Shown here in pieces: positions 1-8,342 of a stretch of 18,101 bases of DNA (the stretch's first letter is position 1; each line of letters opens with the position of its first letter). Origin of the DNA: an uncultured Collinsella sp. (lineage in GTDB: Bacteria > Actinomycetota > Coriobacteriia > Coriobacteriales > Coriobacteriaceae). The position numbers were made by a program, and so were the translations under genes. Where the stretch lies: the NCBI GenBank assembly GCA_900555515.1, contig USLO01000016.1, positions 1-18,101 of the forward strand, read 5' to 3'. The notes beneath the pieces were generated by a model, which was not told where the DNA came from, searched no databases, and was given only the letters and a program-made list of their open reading frames with translations.

Positions 1-345
<345 letters not shown>

Positions 346-490
346 CCGCACCTCGCGGCCCGCGGGACCCAGCGCTCATGCGCGGTCCGGGCACGAGGAT
401 GCCCCCGAGTCACCTCCCCTATGCGCCATGCGGCCCCCAGGGCACGTGTAAAGTGAGACCCAGGACACCGTAACGGTGGGCGCCGCCCAC
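346..490 (+). other. 23S-5S transcribed spacer, no tRNA
   Basis: This 145-base GC-rich spacer separates 23S from 5S. I find no tRNA-like cloverleaf or T-arm in it. It contains several short self-complementary stretches (for example CACCGTAACGGTG near 465-478) that probably fold in the precursor and guide processing. The bases CCAC at 487-490, just before 5S, pair with GTGG at 610-613 and so lengthen the 5S terminal helix in the precursor. Confidence 0.75.
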
Positions 491-610
491 CGGTCAGCGG
501 CCAGAGCATGGGGGGCACGCCCGGTCCCGTTCCGAACCCGGAAGCTAAGCCCCATCGCGCCGAGAGTACTGCGGGGTCAGCCCGTGGGAGGCCAGGGCGC
601 CGCTGACCGG
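491..610 (+). rRNA. rrf: 5S ribosomal RNA
   Basis: A 5S rRNA of about 120 bases, part of the central protuberance of the large ribosomal subunit. The terminal helix is visible: CGGTCAGCGGC at 491-501 pairs with GCCGCTGACCG at 599-609, and the pairing continues outwards to give a perfect 15-bp stem from 487 to 613. Between the arms are the conserved CCGTTCCGAACCCGGAAG motif of loops B/C and the CCGAGAGTACTG and GGGAGGCCAGGGCG segments of the second arm. The exact mature ends are estimated. The molecule is transcribed with the upstream 23S and followed at 643 by a strong terminator. Confidence 0.95.
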
Positions 611-642
611 TGGACGGCACCGAGCCGTACGCTTGAACTGAG

Positions 643-675
643 AAGGGGGAGGCCTCGCGGCCTCCCCCTTTTTTG
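643..675 (+). terminator. Intrinsic terminator of the rRNA operon
   Basis: A perfect 12-bp GC-rich stem (643-654 with 659-670) closes a four-base loop TCGC and is followed by a run of T (669-674). It lies 33 bases after 5S and is the expected end of the rRNA transcript. The stretch from 676 to 740 after it shows no gene. Confidence 0.93.
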
Positions 676-741
676 CGTTGTATACACGTTGTACTTTGGG
701 ACCTAACTCCCCCGTATGTGCTCTTACTGTTTGGCTGTATT

Positions 742-772
742 TTGAGTCCATCTAGTGTATTTGAGCGATAAT
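742..772 (+). promoter_or_regulatory. Possible promoter for coaE
   Basis: TTGAGT (742-747) resembles a -35 box and GATAAT (767-772) a -10 box, with a longer than ideal 19-base spacer. It sits about 30 bases before the coaE start and after the rRNA terminator, where a promoter is needed. This was matched by eye only. Confidence 0.4.
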
Positions 773-800
773 TACTCGCATTGGCGTTAGGGAGGGCTTG

Positions 801-1442
801 ATGTTTACCGTATTTGTCTTGGGCAATATTGCTTCAGGTAAGTCGACTGCCTGCCGCTATTTCGAATCTCGTGGCGCTATGCTTATCGATCTGGATGAGC
901 TTGCAAAATCGCTGTATGTGCCGGGCTCTGATATCGTCAATACACTCGCGGATGAATTCGGTTGGGACATTTTGGATGAGGAAGGCGGCATTCGCCGCGG
1001 CATCCTCGCTTCTCGAGCTTTCGCTTCTCCTGATTCGGTCGCACGGCTCAATGACATCGTGCATCCCATTCTGATTGAACAGCTTTCGCTTAGTATTCTC
1101 GATCCGGTTTGTTGTACTGTTTCATCTCCCCGTTATCCTTTTGCGGTGGTCGAGGTTTCTGCTCCGACTGGTTTTGAGGATGCATTTGGCTTGGCTGATG
1201 AAATTTTGGTCATCAGCGCCCCTTTGTCAGTTCGTCGCGAGCGCGCTATTCAACGTGGCATGGAGCCATCTGATTTCGATGCCCGTTCTGCTTGCCAGCC
1301 CGAAGAGTCTGCGCTGTGCAATCTCGCTACAACTGTGATTGACAATGCGGCAGACGATAACTCGCTCTTTGAACAACTGGACGCATGGCTTTCGCGCCAT
1401 GGGTTCGGGGATGTAGTGGATAAGGAGGAGGCCGATGCCTAA
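801..1442 (+). CDS. coaE: Dephospho-CoA kinase
   Basis: Cytosolic enzyme that phosphorylates the ribose 3'-hydroxyl of dephospho-CoA with ATP, the last step of coenzyme A synthesis. The 213-residue protein is typical in length. A P-loop GNIASGKST lies at residues 8-16. The CoaE substrate motif appears as DLDELA at 30-35 (usually D-A-D-x-x-A). A helix ending in ARLNDIVHP matches the family's conserved LN-x-x-x-HP stretch, and ATTVIDNAADDNSLFEQLDAW near the C-terminus is the usual V-I-x-N ending. ATG at 801 is preferred to the in-frame TTG at 798 because GGAGG at 791-795 gives a 5-base spacing to the ATG and only 2 to the TTG. The 3' end overlaps the next gene by 8 bases, which suggests translational coupling. 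The P-loop and the substrate motif differ slightly from the consensus, so the protein is somewhat divergent. Confidence 0.9.
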   Translation: MFTVFVLGNIASGKSTACRYFESRGAMLIDLDELAKSLYVPGSDIVNTLADEFGWDILDEEGGIRRGILASRAFASPDSVARLNDIVHPILIEQLSLSILDPVCCTVSSPRYPFAVVEVSAPTGFEDAFGLADEILVISAPLSVRRERAIQRGMEPSDFDARSACQPEESALCNLATTVIDNAADDNSLFEQLDAWLSRHGFGDVVDKEEADA

Positions 1443-2016
1443 GACACGTTTCCTTACGTGGTATCGCCTTATACCGCTGGCTGCCGTTTTTGCCTTCGGC
1501 CTTATCTCATTCGTTTACTCGTGTGCTCCCGCCGCTTTCTTTAAGCCGTTGTATCCGATTGACTACGAGACGTATGTAAAGCAATCCAGTATTTCGCATA
1601 ATTTGGATCCGTATCTGGTGTGCGCTGTCATTAAGTCGGAATCGAATTGGGATTCCGGGGCCGAGTCGAATCAGGGTGCTCAGGGATTGATGCAGCTGAT
1701 GCCCGAGACTGCCCAGGATATGATCGCCAAGGGCCTTGTCGACGGTGGCGAGTATTCGGTCGACAACCTTAACGATCCGGCTACGAATATCGAGTTTGGC
1801 TGTGCGTATCTCTCGTATCTTCTAGCGTATTTTAACGGGTCGACTGACAGTGCCATTGCCGCCTATAACGCCGGCATGGGCAATGTCGACGGATGGGCGC
1901 AGCAGAGTACGTCGCTTCATAATGCAATCACCTTTCCCGAGACGCAGGCGTATCTGATTCGTGTCAATAATGCCTGGGTTCGCTACAAGACCCTCTATCC
2001 CGATCGGTTCGTATAG
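1435..2016 (+). CDS. Membrane-anchored lytic transglycosylase (GH23, Slt-type)
   Basis: Peptidoglycan-cleaving lytic transglycosylase. Family enzymes cut the MurNAc-GlcNAc bond and form a 1,6-anhydro-MurNAc end. The 193-residue protein has one hydrophobic segment at about 11-30, an uncleaved anchor or signal peptide ending in SCAPA; Cys30 lies close to where a lipobox would be, but the context is poor. The catalytic domain shows the SLT motifs in order: the ES motif in AVIKSESNWD with catalytic Glu69, GLMQLMP at 84-90, and AYNAG at 143-147. The start ATG is preceded by AAGGAGG at 1422-1428 and overlaps the end of coaE by 8 bases, so the two genes are likely co-transcribed. There is no separate wall-binding domain. 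Small single-domain enzymes like this often act locally at cell-wall assembly sites; the partner here is unknown. Confidence 0.9.
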   Translation: MPKTRFLTWYRLIPLAAVFAFGLISFVYSCAPAAFFKPLYPIDYETYVKQSSISHNLDPYLVCAVIKSESNWDSGAESNQGAQGLMQLMPETAQDMIAKGLVDGGEYSVDNLNDPATNIEFGCAYLSYLLAYFNGSTDSAIAAYNAGMGNVDGWAQQSTSLHNAITFPETQAYLIRVNNAWVRYKTLYPDRFV

Positions 2017-2036
2017 GACTATACCTGCCGCCTGCG

Positions 2037-2042
2037 TATACT
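2037..2042 (+). promoter_or_regulatory. Possible -10 element before uvrB
   Basis: TATACT lies 25 bases before the uvrB ATG in the 51-base gap after the transglycosylase gene. No good -35 partner is seen at 17-18 bases, so this may be a weak promoter or a chance match; uvrB may simply be transcribed from upstream. I see no LexA-like CGAAC-N4-GTTCG box in this gap. Confidence 0.25.
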
Positions 2043-2067
2043 GCAGATATATGAGTTAGGAGTATCC

Positions 2068-4308
2068 ATGGCGGAATTTGAAGTAGAACGCGTTGGTGGT
2101 GAACTTAAGCGCTTTGGCGTTGAAGGCTCTGACGTGCCGTTTAAGGTCGTGTCTCCCTATGAGCCTGCCGGTTCCCAGCCTAAGGCCATTGAGTCGCTTG
2201 TGCAGGGCGTGAGGGACGGAGACCGCTATCAGGTTTTGCTGGGCGTGACTGGTTCGGGCAAGACCTTCACGATGGCAAAGACTATTGAGGCCCTGGGAAA
2301 GCCGACGCTGGTTATGGCTCCGAATAAAACGCTCGCCGCTCAGCTTGCGAGCGAGCTCAAAGAGTTCTTTCCCAACAACGCTGTGGTCTACTTCGTCTCG
2401 TACTACGACTACTATCAGCCCGAGGCGTATGTGCCGCAAAGCGATACATATATCGAGAAAGACTCCTCGATTAACGAAGAGGTCGAGATGCTGCGCCATC
2501 AGGCGACCGCGTCACTGCTCTCTCGACGCGATGTGATCGTTGTCGCATCGGTCTCGTGTATCTATGGCATTGGCTCTCCTGAGGACTATGCGGGTCTGGC
2601 TCCAAACGTCGACAAGAAGGTGCCGCTCGAGCGCGATGACTTTATCCATGCACTTATCGACATTCAATATGATCGCAATGACTATGACCTGGCACGTGGC
2701 ACGTTCCGCGTGCGCGGCGATGTTGTCGACGTGTATCCGCCTTATGCCGAGCATCCGTTGCGGTTTGAGTTCTTTGGCGACGAGGTCGAGCTGATTGCCG
2801 AGATCGATGAGGTCACCGGTGAAATGCTGCGTGAGTACGAGGCCATCCCCGTATGGCCGGCATCGCACTACGTGACCGAGAAGCCGAAGGTCAAGGCGGC
2901 TCTGAAATCGATCAGCGAAGAGTGCGAGAAGCGCGTCGCGGAGCTCAAGGCGACCGACAAGTTGCTCGAGGCGCAACGTCTGCAGCAGCGCACCGATTAT
3001 GATCTTGAGATGCTCGAGACGATGGGCTTTTGCAACGGCATCGAGAACTACTCGCGTCATCTGGACGGTCGCAAGCCGGGTGAGCCGCCGTTTACCCTAA
3101 TCGATTACTTTCCCAAGGATATGCTCTGCATCATCGATGAGAGCCATGTGACGGTGCCGCAGATTCGCGGTATGCACGAAGGTGACCGCTCGCGTAAGGT
3201 GACGCTGGTGGAACACGGTTTTCGCCTGCCCTCGGCGCTCGATAACCGCCCGCTTCGTTTCGATGAGTTTGAGGCGAGGATTCCCCAGTTCATCTACGTT
3301 TCGGCAACACCGGGTGACTATGAGCTGCGGGTTAGCCAGAACGACGTTGAGCAGATTATTCGTCCGACCGGTCTGCTCGATCCCAAGATCGATGTGCGTC
3401 CGGTTCGTGGGCAGATTGACGATCTTGAGGACGAGATTCGCGAGCGCGTTGCCCGCAAGGAGCGCGTGCTGGTGACCACGTTGACCAAGCGCATGGCCGA
3501 GGACCTGACCGACCATCTGCTTGATGCGGGCATTAAGGTCAATTACATGCACTCTGATACGGCGACAATGGACCGTGTCGAGATCTTGCGAACGCTGCGC
3601 GAGGGCAAGATCGATGTCCTCGTTGGCATCAACCTGCTTCGCGAGGGCTTGGATCTCCCCGAGGTCTCACTGGTGGCAATTCTCGATGCCGATAAGGAAG
3701 GCTTCTTGCGCAACCGCCGTTCGCTGATTCAGACGATTGGCCGTGCGGCCCGTAACGCCGATGGCGAAGTCATCATGTATGCGGACGTTGTGACCGATTC
3801 GATGAAAGAGGCCATCGAGGAGACGCAGCGCCGTCGCGAGATTCAGATGGCATATAACGAAGAGCATGGCATTGTGCCCAAGACAGTGCGCAAGGCCATC
3901 AACGACATCTCAAGTTTTATTGCCGAGGCCGAAAAAACCGTGGGTTCCAAGGGGCGCTCGAAGGGCGACTCTCTTGGCCATGGCGCATTCTATACGCCCG
4001 ATGAGTCGGGCGAGGGCGGTGTGCCGGAAACGGTGGCGCCCGAGCAGACACTTGCGGAGCAGTTGGAAGAACTGCCGCATGACGAGCTTGTGCGGATCGT
4101 CGAAACCATGGAAGAGGATATGCGTAACGCTTCTGCCGCTATGGACTTTGAGGAGGCGGCGCGCCTGCGCGATGCCGTCGTTCAGATTCGGGCGATGCTC
4201 GAGGGTGCGTCTGAGGACGAGACGATCGAGCGCTTACGTTCGCAGGCCCGCAAGGGTTCCACGTTCGCATCGGGCAGAAAACGCCAGGGTGCACGGTTTA
4301 AGAAATAG
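2068..4308 (+). CDS. uvrB: UvrABC excinuclease subunit B
   Basis: DNA-damage recognition helicase of nucleotide excision repair. UvrA loads it on DNA, it verifies the lesion and it recruits UvrC for dual incision. The 746-residue protein shows Walker A GVTGSGKT at 59-66, the YYDYYQPEAYVPQSDTYIEKD segment (about 112-132) containing the aromatic residues of the damage-probing beta-hairpin, and the DESH Walker B box at 357-360 followed by VTVPQI. Helicase motifs V and VI appear as GINLLREGLDLPEVSLV and QTIGRAARN. A C-terminal UVR domain (about 685-710, MDFEEAARLRD) contacts UvrC. ATG at 2068 follows TTAGGAG with a 5-base gap. It is longer than the usual 660-700 residues because of a linker before the UVR domain and a basic tail of about 35 residues after it. 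The gene ends at a strong terminator. Confidence 0.98.
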   Translation: MAEFEVERVGGELKRFGVEGSDVPFKVVSPYEPAGSQPKAIESLVQGVRDGDRYQVLLGVTGSGKTFTMAKTIEALGKPTLVMAPNKTLAAQLASELKEFFPNNAVVYFVSYYDYYQPEAYVPQSDTYIEKDSSINEEVEMLRHQATASLLSRRDVIVVASVSCIYGIGSPEDYAGLAPNVDKKVPLERDDFIHALIDIQYDRNDYDLARGTFRVRGDVVDVYPPYAEHPLRFEFFGDEVELIAEIDEVTGEMLREYEAIPVWPASHYVTEKPKVKAALKSISEECEKRVAELKATDKLLEAQRLQQRTDYDLEMLETMGFCNGIENYSRHLDGRKPGEPPFTLIDYFPKDMLCIIDESHVTVPQIRGMHEGDRSRKVTLVEHGFRLPSALDNRPLRFDEFEARIPQFIYVSATPGDYELRVSQNDVEQIIRPTGLLDPKIDVRPVRGQIDDLEDEIRERVARKERVLVTTLTKRMAEDLTDHLLDAGIKVNYMHSDTATMDRVEILRTLREGKIDVLVGINLLREGLDLPEVSLVAILDADKEGFLRNRRSLIQTIGRAARNADGEVIMYADVVTDSMKEAIEETQRRREIQMAYNEEHGIVPKTVRKAINDISSFIAEAEKTVGSKGRSKGDSLGHGAFYTPDESGEGGVPETVAPEQTLAEQLEELPHDELVRIVETMEEDMRNASAAMDFEEAARLRDAVVQIRAMLEGASEDETIERLRSQARKGSTFASGRKRQGARFKK

Positions 4309-4311
4309 CGA

Positions 4312-4354
4312 ACAGGCCCCGAGTTCCCTGTGGAGCTCGGGGCCTGTGTCTTTT
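4312..4354 (+). terminator. Intrinsic terminator after uvrB
   Basis: A perfect 12-bp stem (4312-4323 with 4336-4347; arm ACAGGCCCCGAG) has a 12-base loop that can add inner pairs, and is followed by GTCTTTT. It begins 4 bases after the uvrB stop and lies between convergent genes. The opposite side lacks a T run on the minus strand, so it should work mainly for uvrB. Confidence 0.9.
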
Positions 4355-4373
4355 GCGTGCTGGAATTCGTGCG

Positions 4374-6014
4374 CTAGAGGTCTGCGATCAGGGCTTCGGC
4401 ACAACGAATGCCGTCGGTGGCCGCGCTCATGATGCCGCCGGCATATCCAGCTCCCTCACCGCAAGGGTAGAGTCCCGGGGTCGACACGGCATGGCACGTT
4501 CGGTCTCGGGTGACAGTAACCGGTGAGCTCGAACGAGTCTCCACGCCGGTAAGAACGGCATCGGGGCGGTCATAGCCTCGTAGCTTTCTTCCGAGTAGGG
4601 GAAGTCCCAGGCGGAGCGACTCGATGATATGCTGCGGCAGGGCTTCGTCAATTGCCGTCCAGGTCACACCGAGCGGATAGGTGGGCTTTACCTTTCCGGG
4701 CGCCTTGCTGGCGCGTCCTGCGAGGAAATCTCCGACGAGTTGTGCCGGTGCGTTCCAGTTGGAACCACCCAGGCGATAGGCGGCCGCCTCGCAGGCACGC
4801 TGGAGCTCGATGCCGGCGAGCGGGTCATCGTTGGGAAGGTCCTCAGGCGTGACGTTAACGAGCAGGGCGGCGTTTGCGTTGCGTCCGTCGCGGGCATTGA
4901 GGCTGGCGCCGTTGACGCACAGGTGGCCCTGCTCGGAAGAGGCGGCGACAACCTGCCCGCCGGGGCACATGCAAAACGAGAACACGCTGCGGCCGTTGGG
5001 AAGATGGGCGACGAGCTTGTAGGGGGCTGCTCCGAGGGCAGGATGTCCCGCCGAGGCTCCATATTGGGCTCGGTCGATGTCGCGCTGCGGATGCTCGATG
5101 CGAACGCCCATGGCAAAGGTCTTTTGTGCGAGGGCCACGTTGTGGTCCTTAAGGAGCTCAAAAATATCGCGAGCAGAATGCCCGCAGGCGAGGATGAGGT
5201 GCTTTGTCTCAATTGGCTCGTAAGCGGCGTCTTGGGACGATTGGACATCGATACCGGTGATAGCGCCAGACGCGTCGATGCGAATGTCGACGAGCTTTGT
5301 TCGATAACGGACGACACCTCCGAGCTGCTCGATGCGCTGGGATATAGCGGTGACAACCGTGGGAAGGATGTCGGAGCCAATGTGCGGCTTGGCATCCCAC
5401 AGAATATCGCGGGGCGCGCCCGCCTCGACGAAGGTTTCGAGGATAAGGCGATGGGCGGGATTTTTGGTTCCCGTATTGAGCTTGCCGTCCGAGAAGGTCC
5501 CCGCGCCGCCCAGGCCAAACTGGATATTGCTCTCGGGGTCGAGGATGCGCTCCTTTAGAAAGAGATCGATCGCATGCGAGCGGCGAAATGCTGGGTCGCC
5601 GCGCTCGATGAGCAAGGGCTTAAGACCCGCTTCGGCAAGGGTGAGCGCAGCGAAAAGGCCAGCGCATCCGGCGCCGACAACGACGGGGCGCTCTTTGGAT
5701 GCGTCGGAGACGGGGGAGGGGAATGAAGACCCATCGTCTTCTATCGCGCGTACGCGCGAGCGGTCACGTTCGGAAACGCTGTCGACCGCTTCTCGCTCGA
5801 GGTGGGGACTGGTCAGCTCAACACGAAAGCTCAGGATAAAATGGACGTCTCGTTTTTTGCGAGCGTCGATTGACTTGCGGTGGAGCTCGATGGACTTGAT
5901 CTCGGAGTCCTTGCAACGTAGGACGCGCTTGGCGACTCGCTTGCCAACAATGAGGCAGGCATTTTCATCGCCGGCTTCATCGAGCGAAGCGTTGACTTGG
6001 GTGATTTCGATCAT
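4374..6014 (-). CDS. FAD-dependent dehydrogenase, COG2509 type
   Basis: Flavoprotein of the uncharacterised COG2509 family of FAD-dependent dehydrogenases; the physiological substrate is unknown. The 546-residue protein begins with a domain of about 100 residues without a nucleotide-binding signature, usual for this family. A Rossmann FAD motif follows: VVVGAGCAG with glycines at 114, 116 and 119, ending at Glu137 of LLIERG, which would bind the adenosine ribose. NIQFGLGGAGTFSDGKL and the C-terminal GLYPCGEGAGYAGGIMSAATDG are family hallmarks. ATG at 6014 is chosen because AAGGAG lies 6 bases upstream; an open frame continues further 5' but would run into the neighbouring gene. It lies 80 bases downstream of the BaiN-like gene on the same strand and may be in the same transcript, although a weak hairpin lies between them. 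Confidence 0.88.
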   Translation of the reverse strand: MIEITQVNASLDEAGDENACLIVGKRVAKRVLRCKDSEIKSIELHRKSIDARKKRDVHFILSFRVELTSPHLEREAVDSVSERDRSRVRAIEDDGSSFPSPVSDASKERPVVVGAGCAGLFAALTLAEAGLKPLLIERGDPAFRRSHAIDLFLKERILDPESNIQFGLGGAGTFSDGKLNTGTKNPAHRLILETFVEAGAPRDILWDAKPHIGSDILPTVVTAISQRIEQLGGVVRYRTKLVDIRIDASGAITGIDVQSSQDAAYEPIETKHLILACGHSARDIFELLKDHNVALAQKTFAMGVRIEHPQRDIDRAQYGASAGHPALGAAPYKLVAHLPNGRSVFSFCMCPGGQVVAASSEQGHLCVNGASLNARDGRNANAALLVNVTPEDLPNDDPLAGIELQRACEAAAYRLGGSNWNAPAQLVGDFLAGRASKAPGKVKPTYPLGVTWTAIDEALPQHIIESLRLGLPLLGRKLRGYDRPDAVLTGVETRSSSPVTVTRDRTCHAVSTPGLYPCGEGAGYAGGIMSAATDGIRCAEALIADL

Positions 6015-6030
6015 CGAGGTCTCCTTAGAG

Positions 6031-6066
6031 GCAAGAAAGAGGCCGTTCGGTATCCCAGACGGCCCG
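6031..6066 (-). terminator. Weak terminator-like hairpin between two flavoprotein genes
   Basis: On the minus strand GGGCCGT (6065-6059) can pair with ACGGCCT (6046-6040), giving 6 Watson-Crick pairs plus one G-U. It is followed by CTTTCTTGC. The T run is poor, so this may be an attenuator or leaky terminator before the COG2509 gene, or incidental. Confidence 0.35.
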
Positions 6067-6094
6067 AATGCGTTTTTGATTATAGACTGCGCGG

Positions 6095-7366
6095 CTACAG
6101 GCTGCTTGCAGCGCGAATGCCCGAGAGCCAGGCCCACGCAAGGTTAAAGCCTCCACAATCGGCGTCGATGTCGAGCGCTTCGCCGCAGACGTAAAGCGGG
6201 GCGTCGACAGCGCTGCTCGCGCGTAGACTGGGTGTTGAGATGCTCTCGACAGATACGCCACCACGCGTGACCTGCGCCGAGCGCTCCTCGGCTGTTCCCT
6301 CGACGAGCAACTTAAAGTGCTTGAGGATCGAGACCAGGTGGATGACATCGTTGGAGCCTGGATGGCACTGCTCGAACGCTGTGCAGACGACGCGGGAGAG
6401 TTGCGGGGCGAGCATGCCGTCGAGCCAACGGGGATCGCGGGGCGAAAAGCCGCCGAGCAGCTCAACGCGCCGGTTGAGCATATCGAGCAGCTCGTCTTTG
6501 GAGAGGTCGGGGAAAACGTCGAGCAGGATCGTATCGCCGTGCTGGATACGACGGGAGAGGTTGAAGACAGCGACGCCCGAGATACCGAAGGTTCGAAACA
6601 GGACTTCACCGTCTTCGTGCCAGAGCTCATTATGATTGCGGGCGAGCGTCAAGCGGGCGCGGACGCGCAGGCCATCCAACGTCTTGAGTGCCGCCCGATC
6701 GCCGACGACCGTTGCCGATACGGGGCAGAGGATGGGGCGCAGCGAAGTGAGGGGGAGGCGAAACGTATCGGCGATACCAGTGGGGTTACCACCCGTGGCG
6801 ATAATTACGGCATGTGCCTGCAGGGCCTCGTTCTTGCGAGGGACATCGGCGAGCGCTTTCCGAAGCGAGCGGAGCTCCGATTTTCGGTCGTCGTGCTTTT
6901 TTGCCTTGAGTGCCCGCGCTGGACGGTCTATTTGGAGTGTCCAGCCTTCGGAAGCTTTGTGCGCCGAGGCAACGTTGGCTCCGCAGATTAAGGTGATACC
7001 TAGGCGGTCGCAAACGTTGAGAAGCGCGTCGCGCACCGATTCGGCGCGAAGGGAGCGCGGGTACAGTCGGCCTTCCTCGGAGGTTGTCATGATGCCCAGC
7101 GAGGAGAAGAAACCCATAAGCTTTTGTTCGGGTTGGGGGCCCATGACAGATTCGACGAATGCGGGGTGGTTATACCGCTGAGGATCAATCGATTCGTTGG
7201 AGAGGTTGCAGCGGCCGTTACCGGTCGCAAGGAGCTTAAGGCCGCAGGCGACATCGCGCTCAACGATGCAGACGCTTTTGCCAGCACGTGCGGCCGTAAT
7301 GGCGGCGGCGAGGCCTGAAGCCCCGCCGCCGATTACCAGGACGTCATAGAAGGCGCTCGTGTTCAC
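6095..7366 (-). CDS. BaiN/HI0933-family NAD(P)/FAD-dependent oxidoreductase
   Basis: Soluble flavoprotein of the HI0933-like (BaiN/RdsA) family, 423 residues, a typical length. A dinucleotide-binding motif VLVIGGGASGLAAAITAARAG starts at residue 9, with Glu36 of CIVERD as the expected ribose-binding acid. The family signature GLKLLATGNGRCNLSN is at 42-57, and the C-terminus carries LYVCGEALDIDADCGGFNLAWAWLSG, the second FAD-contact region of this family. Translation starts at GTG 7366, directly after the TAA stop of the Mrp gene, with GAGG just upstream inside the end of mrp; this indicates tight translational coupling. Some family members are discussed in bile-acid dehydroxylation, but the family is broad, no other bai genes are present, and the substrate cannot be assigned here. 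Confidence 0.9.
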   Translation of the reverse strand: MNTSAFYDVLVIGGGASGLAAAITAARAGKSVCIVERDVACGLKLLATGNGRCNLSNESIDPQRYNHPAFVESVMGPQPEQKLMGFFSSLGIMTTSEEGRLYPRSLRAESVRDALLNVCDRLGITLICGANVASAHKASEGWTLQIDRPARALKAKKHDDRKSELRSLRKALADVPRKNEALQAHAVIIATGGNPTGIADTFRLPLTSLRPILCPVSATVVGDRAALKTLDGLRVRARLTLARNHNELWHEDGEVLFRTFGISGVAVFNLSRRIQHGDTILLDVFPDLSKDELLDMLNRRVELLGGFSPRDPRWLDGMLAPQLSRVVCTAFEQCHPGSNDVIHLVSILKHFKLLVEGTAEERSAQVTRGGVSVESISTPSLRASSAVDAPLYVCGEALDIDADCGGFNLAWAWLSGIRAASSL

Positions 7367-8197
7367 TTAGGCCTCGTCGGTCTCGTGCGGGGTAATAGCC
7401 TCGACGGCAGAGACTGCTTTGGGCAACATGCCATCGGGCAGCGCGGTCTCAACCTCGCCCTTATCGCAGGCCTCGGCGAGTGCCGGATTAATGGGAAGCG
7501 TGCCCAAGATGTCGAGGTTATAGCGCTCTGCGACCTCGGGGAGCTTGCTCTTGCCAAAGACCTCGATCTTCTTGCCGCAGTCGGGGCACTCAATATAGCT
7601 CATGTTCTCGACGATGCCCAGAATGGGGACGTTCATCTTCTCGGCCATGTTGACCGCCTTGGCGACGATCATCGAGACCAGATCCTGCGGGCTCGTGACG
7701 ATGACGATGCCGTCGACGGGCAGTGACTGGAAGACGGTGAGAGCGACGTCGCCTGTTCCCGGAGGCATGTCGACCAGCAGGTAGTCGATGGGGCCCCATG
7801 AGGTCTCGCTCCAGAACTGCCTAATGGCGCCTGCGATGACCGGACCGCGCCAAAGGACGGGGTCGGTCTCGTTTTGGAGCAGAAGGTTGGAGCTCATGAC
7901 CTTGACGCCGTGCTCGGAGATTTCAGGCAGCATGAGGTTGCCAAGGGCATGGACGTGGCGTCCGCTCATACCGAACATCTTGGGGATAGAGGGACCGGTG
8001 ATGTCGGCATCGAGGACGCCGACCTTGTGGCCGTGACGGGCAAGCTCGGTGGCGATGGCACCGGTGACAAACGACTTGCCGACACCGCCCTTGCCGGAAA
8101 GCACGGCGATGACGCGTTTGACCTCGGACAGCGTATTCTCCTCAAATTGCGACGGCGACGTTTGTCCGCCGGCGGCCTGTGCGTGCTCGCAACCCAT
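7367..8197 (-). CDS. mrp: Mrp/ApbC-family P-loop ATPase, Fe-S carrier
   Basis: MinD-like ATPase of the Mrp/ApbC/NBP35 group, which acts in the cytosol in assembly or transfer of Fe-S clusters. The 276-residue protein has a deviant Walker A, GKGGVGKS at 35-42 with the preceding S34, a switch region DADITGPSIPKMFG, and the Walker B stretch LLVDMPPGTGD. The CxxC pair, C204-P-D-C207, is the cluster-bridging motif of the family. A further cysteine is in the N-terminal MGCEH; N-terminal cysteines occur in some relatives. No MIP18/DUF59 domain precedes the ATPase. ATG at 8197 is preferred over upstream in-frame codons because AAGGAG lies 6 bases before it. The stop codon abuts the GTG start of the downstream flavoprotein, so a shared mRNA is likely. 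Confidence 0.92.
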   Translation of the reverse strand: MGCEHAQAAGGQTSPSQFEENTLSEVKRVIAVLSGKGGVGKSFVTGAIATELARHGHKVGVLDADITGPSIPKMFGMSGRHVHALGNLMLPEISEHGVKVMSSNLLLQNETDPVLWRGPVIAGAIRQFWSETSWGPIDYLLVDMPPGTGDVALTVFQSLPVDGIVIVTSPQDLVSMIVAKAVNMAEKMNVPILGIVENMSYIECPDCGKKIEVFGKSKLPEVAERYNLDILGTLPINPALAEACDKGEVETALPDGMLPKAVSAVEAITPHETDEA

Positions 8198-8342
8198 GTA
8201 TGACTCCTTTGTATATGTTGGGGCCGGGGCCCCGTGATGTGACACGAGCGTCATTGTACCCTCGTTTGCGAGCGGGATTCATTTACGATGCATTTGGGCC
8301 GAGCGTGCTTGCAATACGATGGGTCCAAGCGAATGGGCGGGA
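8198..8342 (-). promoter_or_regulatory. Gap before mrp with a possible promoter
   Basis: This 145-base gap holds no gene. On the minus strand TACAAT (8258-8253) could be a -10 box for mrp, about 56 bases from the start, but no convincing -35 box is seen. A small GC-rich palindrome at 8220-8233 (GGGGC and GCCCC arms) would lie in the 5' leader. I see no intrinsic terminator for the upstream LtaS-like gene, so read-through into mrp is possible. Confidence 0.35.

Noticed and set aside
346..490. tRNA gene in the 23S-5S spacer
   Set aside because: No T-arm GTTCRANYC motif with flanking stems and no cloverleaf could be drawn.
2068..2101. Defence or mobile-element content near the rRNA operon or the minus-strand island
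   Set aside because: No transposase, integrase, terminal repeats, target duplication, CRISPR repeats or toxin-antitoxin pair could be found in the window; all genes have housekeeping or envelope relatives.
4629..5558. Plus-strand open frame of about 309 codons opposite the COG2509 gene
   Set aside because: It is fully contained in a strongly supported flavoprotein gene and its translation resembles no family.
6095..7366. Bile-acid 7-dehydroxylation role for the BaiN-like gene
   Set aside because: The family name is broad, HI0933-type proteins are widespread, and no baiB, CD, E, A2, F, G, H or I gene is present. A gut habitat alone does not support the function.
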